This document shows positions 63,975 to 64,000 of a DNA stretch of 64,000 nt, piece by piece. A program made the translations under genes and the position numbers. The first letter of the stretch is position 1. Each line of letters opens with the position of its first letter. The notes under the pieces are model-generated. The model was not told where the DNA came from and did no database searches. It saw only the letters and a list, made by a program, of their open reading frames with translations. Origin of the DNA: Marivita geojedonensis (lineage in GTDB: Bacteria; Pseudomonadota; Alphaproteobacteria; Rhodobacterales; Rhodobacteraceae); contig NZ_JFKC01000016.1 of NCBI RefSeq assembly GCF_002115805.1, forward strand, positions 1 to 64,000, in the 5' to 3' direction.

Positions 63975-64000
63975 GCCCATGACAAAGCCCCGGTGTTGCA

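Noticed and set aside
1-64000. CRISPR arrays, insertion sequences, rRNA genes
   Set aside because: No regularly spaced identical repeats, transposase-like frames or rRNA sequence were seen.

Overview
The window reads as a chromosomal segment of a marine Rhodobacterales (Roseobacter-group) alphaproteobacterium. This rests on overall gene content and protein style: a TatABC/DUF815 cluster, class II DAHP synthase, PAS_5-type protein, MetF/HAD/MeTHF-corrinoid methyltransferase operon, B12-dependent NrdJ, GC-rich codon use, and dispersed intergenic repeats of a kind I associate with this group. Species cannot be named from the sequence alone.

Layout. Positions 1-6600 form an accessory island with lower GC. 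It is almost entirely minus-strand: a partial secreted protein at the edge, a 917-aa Mrr-like nuclease/DEAH helicase with four helicase-associated repeats, a 466-aa protein with motifs resembling a stripped-down family A DNA polymerase palm, a small DUF3102-like protein, and two zinc-ribbon proteins. From 6700 the DNA becomes core-like: class II DAHP synthase facing a GlxA-type regulator, a CDF metal exporter, an M91-like peptidase, a PQQ-type sugar dehydrogenase and a five-gene branched-chain amino acid type ABC transporter (13.5-18.8 kb). A LuxR response regulator, FIST sensor and PAS hybrid kinase follow (18.9-23.1 kb), matching the NosP/NahK nitric-oxide sensing arrangement. Next come a thioesterase, an EnvZ-like kinase, a metallo-beta-lactamase hydrolase, tRNA-Asn with an AvrRpt2-like cysteine peptidase beside it, aroQ and a Ppx/GppA phosphatase.

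At 28.7-31.7 kb a one-carbon operon combines MetF, an HAD phosphatase and a methyltetrahydrofolate:corrinoid methyltransferase. The tat operon diverges from a YafY/WYL regulator, which lies directly upstream of a large self-sufficient reductive dehalogenase fusion (35.3-38.5 kb). This converges on nrdJ, whose upstream region carries two perfect DnaA boxes and an NrdR-like palindrome. The stretch from 43 to 64 kb is mainly housekeeping: tRNA-Pro, DUF192, a double cold-shock protein, pdxH, fabI, two LysE exporters, gpt, an aminotransferase, a PpiD-like chaperone, trpE, sufE, rnd, purN/purM, tRNA-CAU, a CbiX-like chelatase, an SDR, an LpxL-type acyltransferase, DUF1223 and acnA. One exception sits directly downstream of tRNA-CAU: a 321-aa protein with the T-LSGC-H signature of CNF/BLF1 glutamine deamidase toxins.

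Themes. Several B12 enzymes (MeTr, RdhA, NrdJ) and a CbiX homologue occur together. Three effector-like catalytic folds (M91-like, C70/AvrRpt2-like, CNF/BLF1-like) occur as isolated genes, two of them abutting tRNA genes. The best candidates for something undescribed are the island helicase/polymerase-like pair and the deamidase-like gene.
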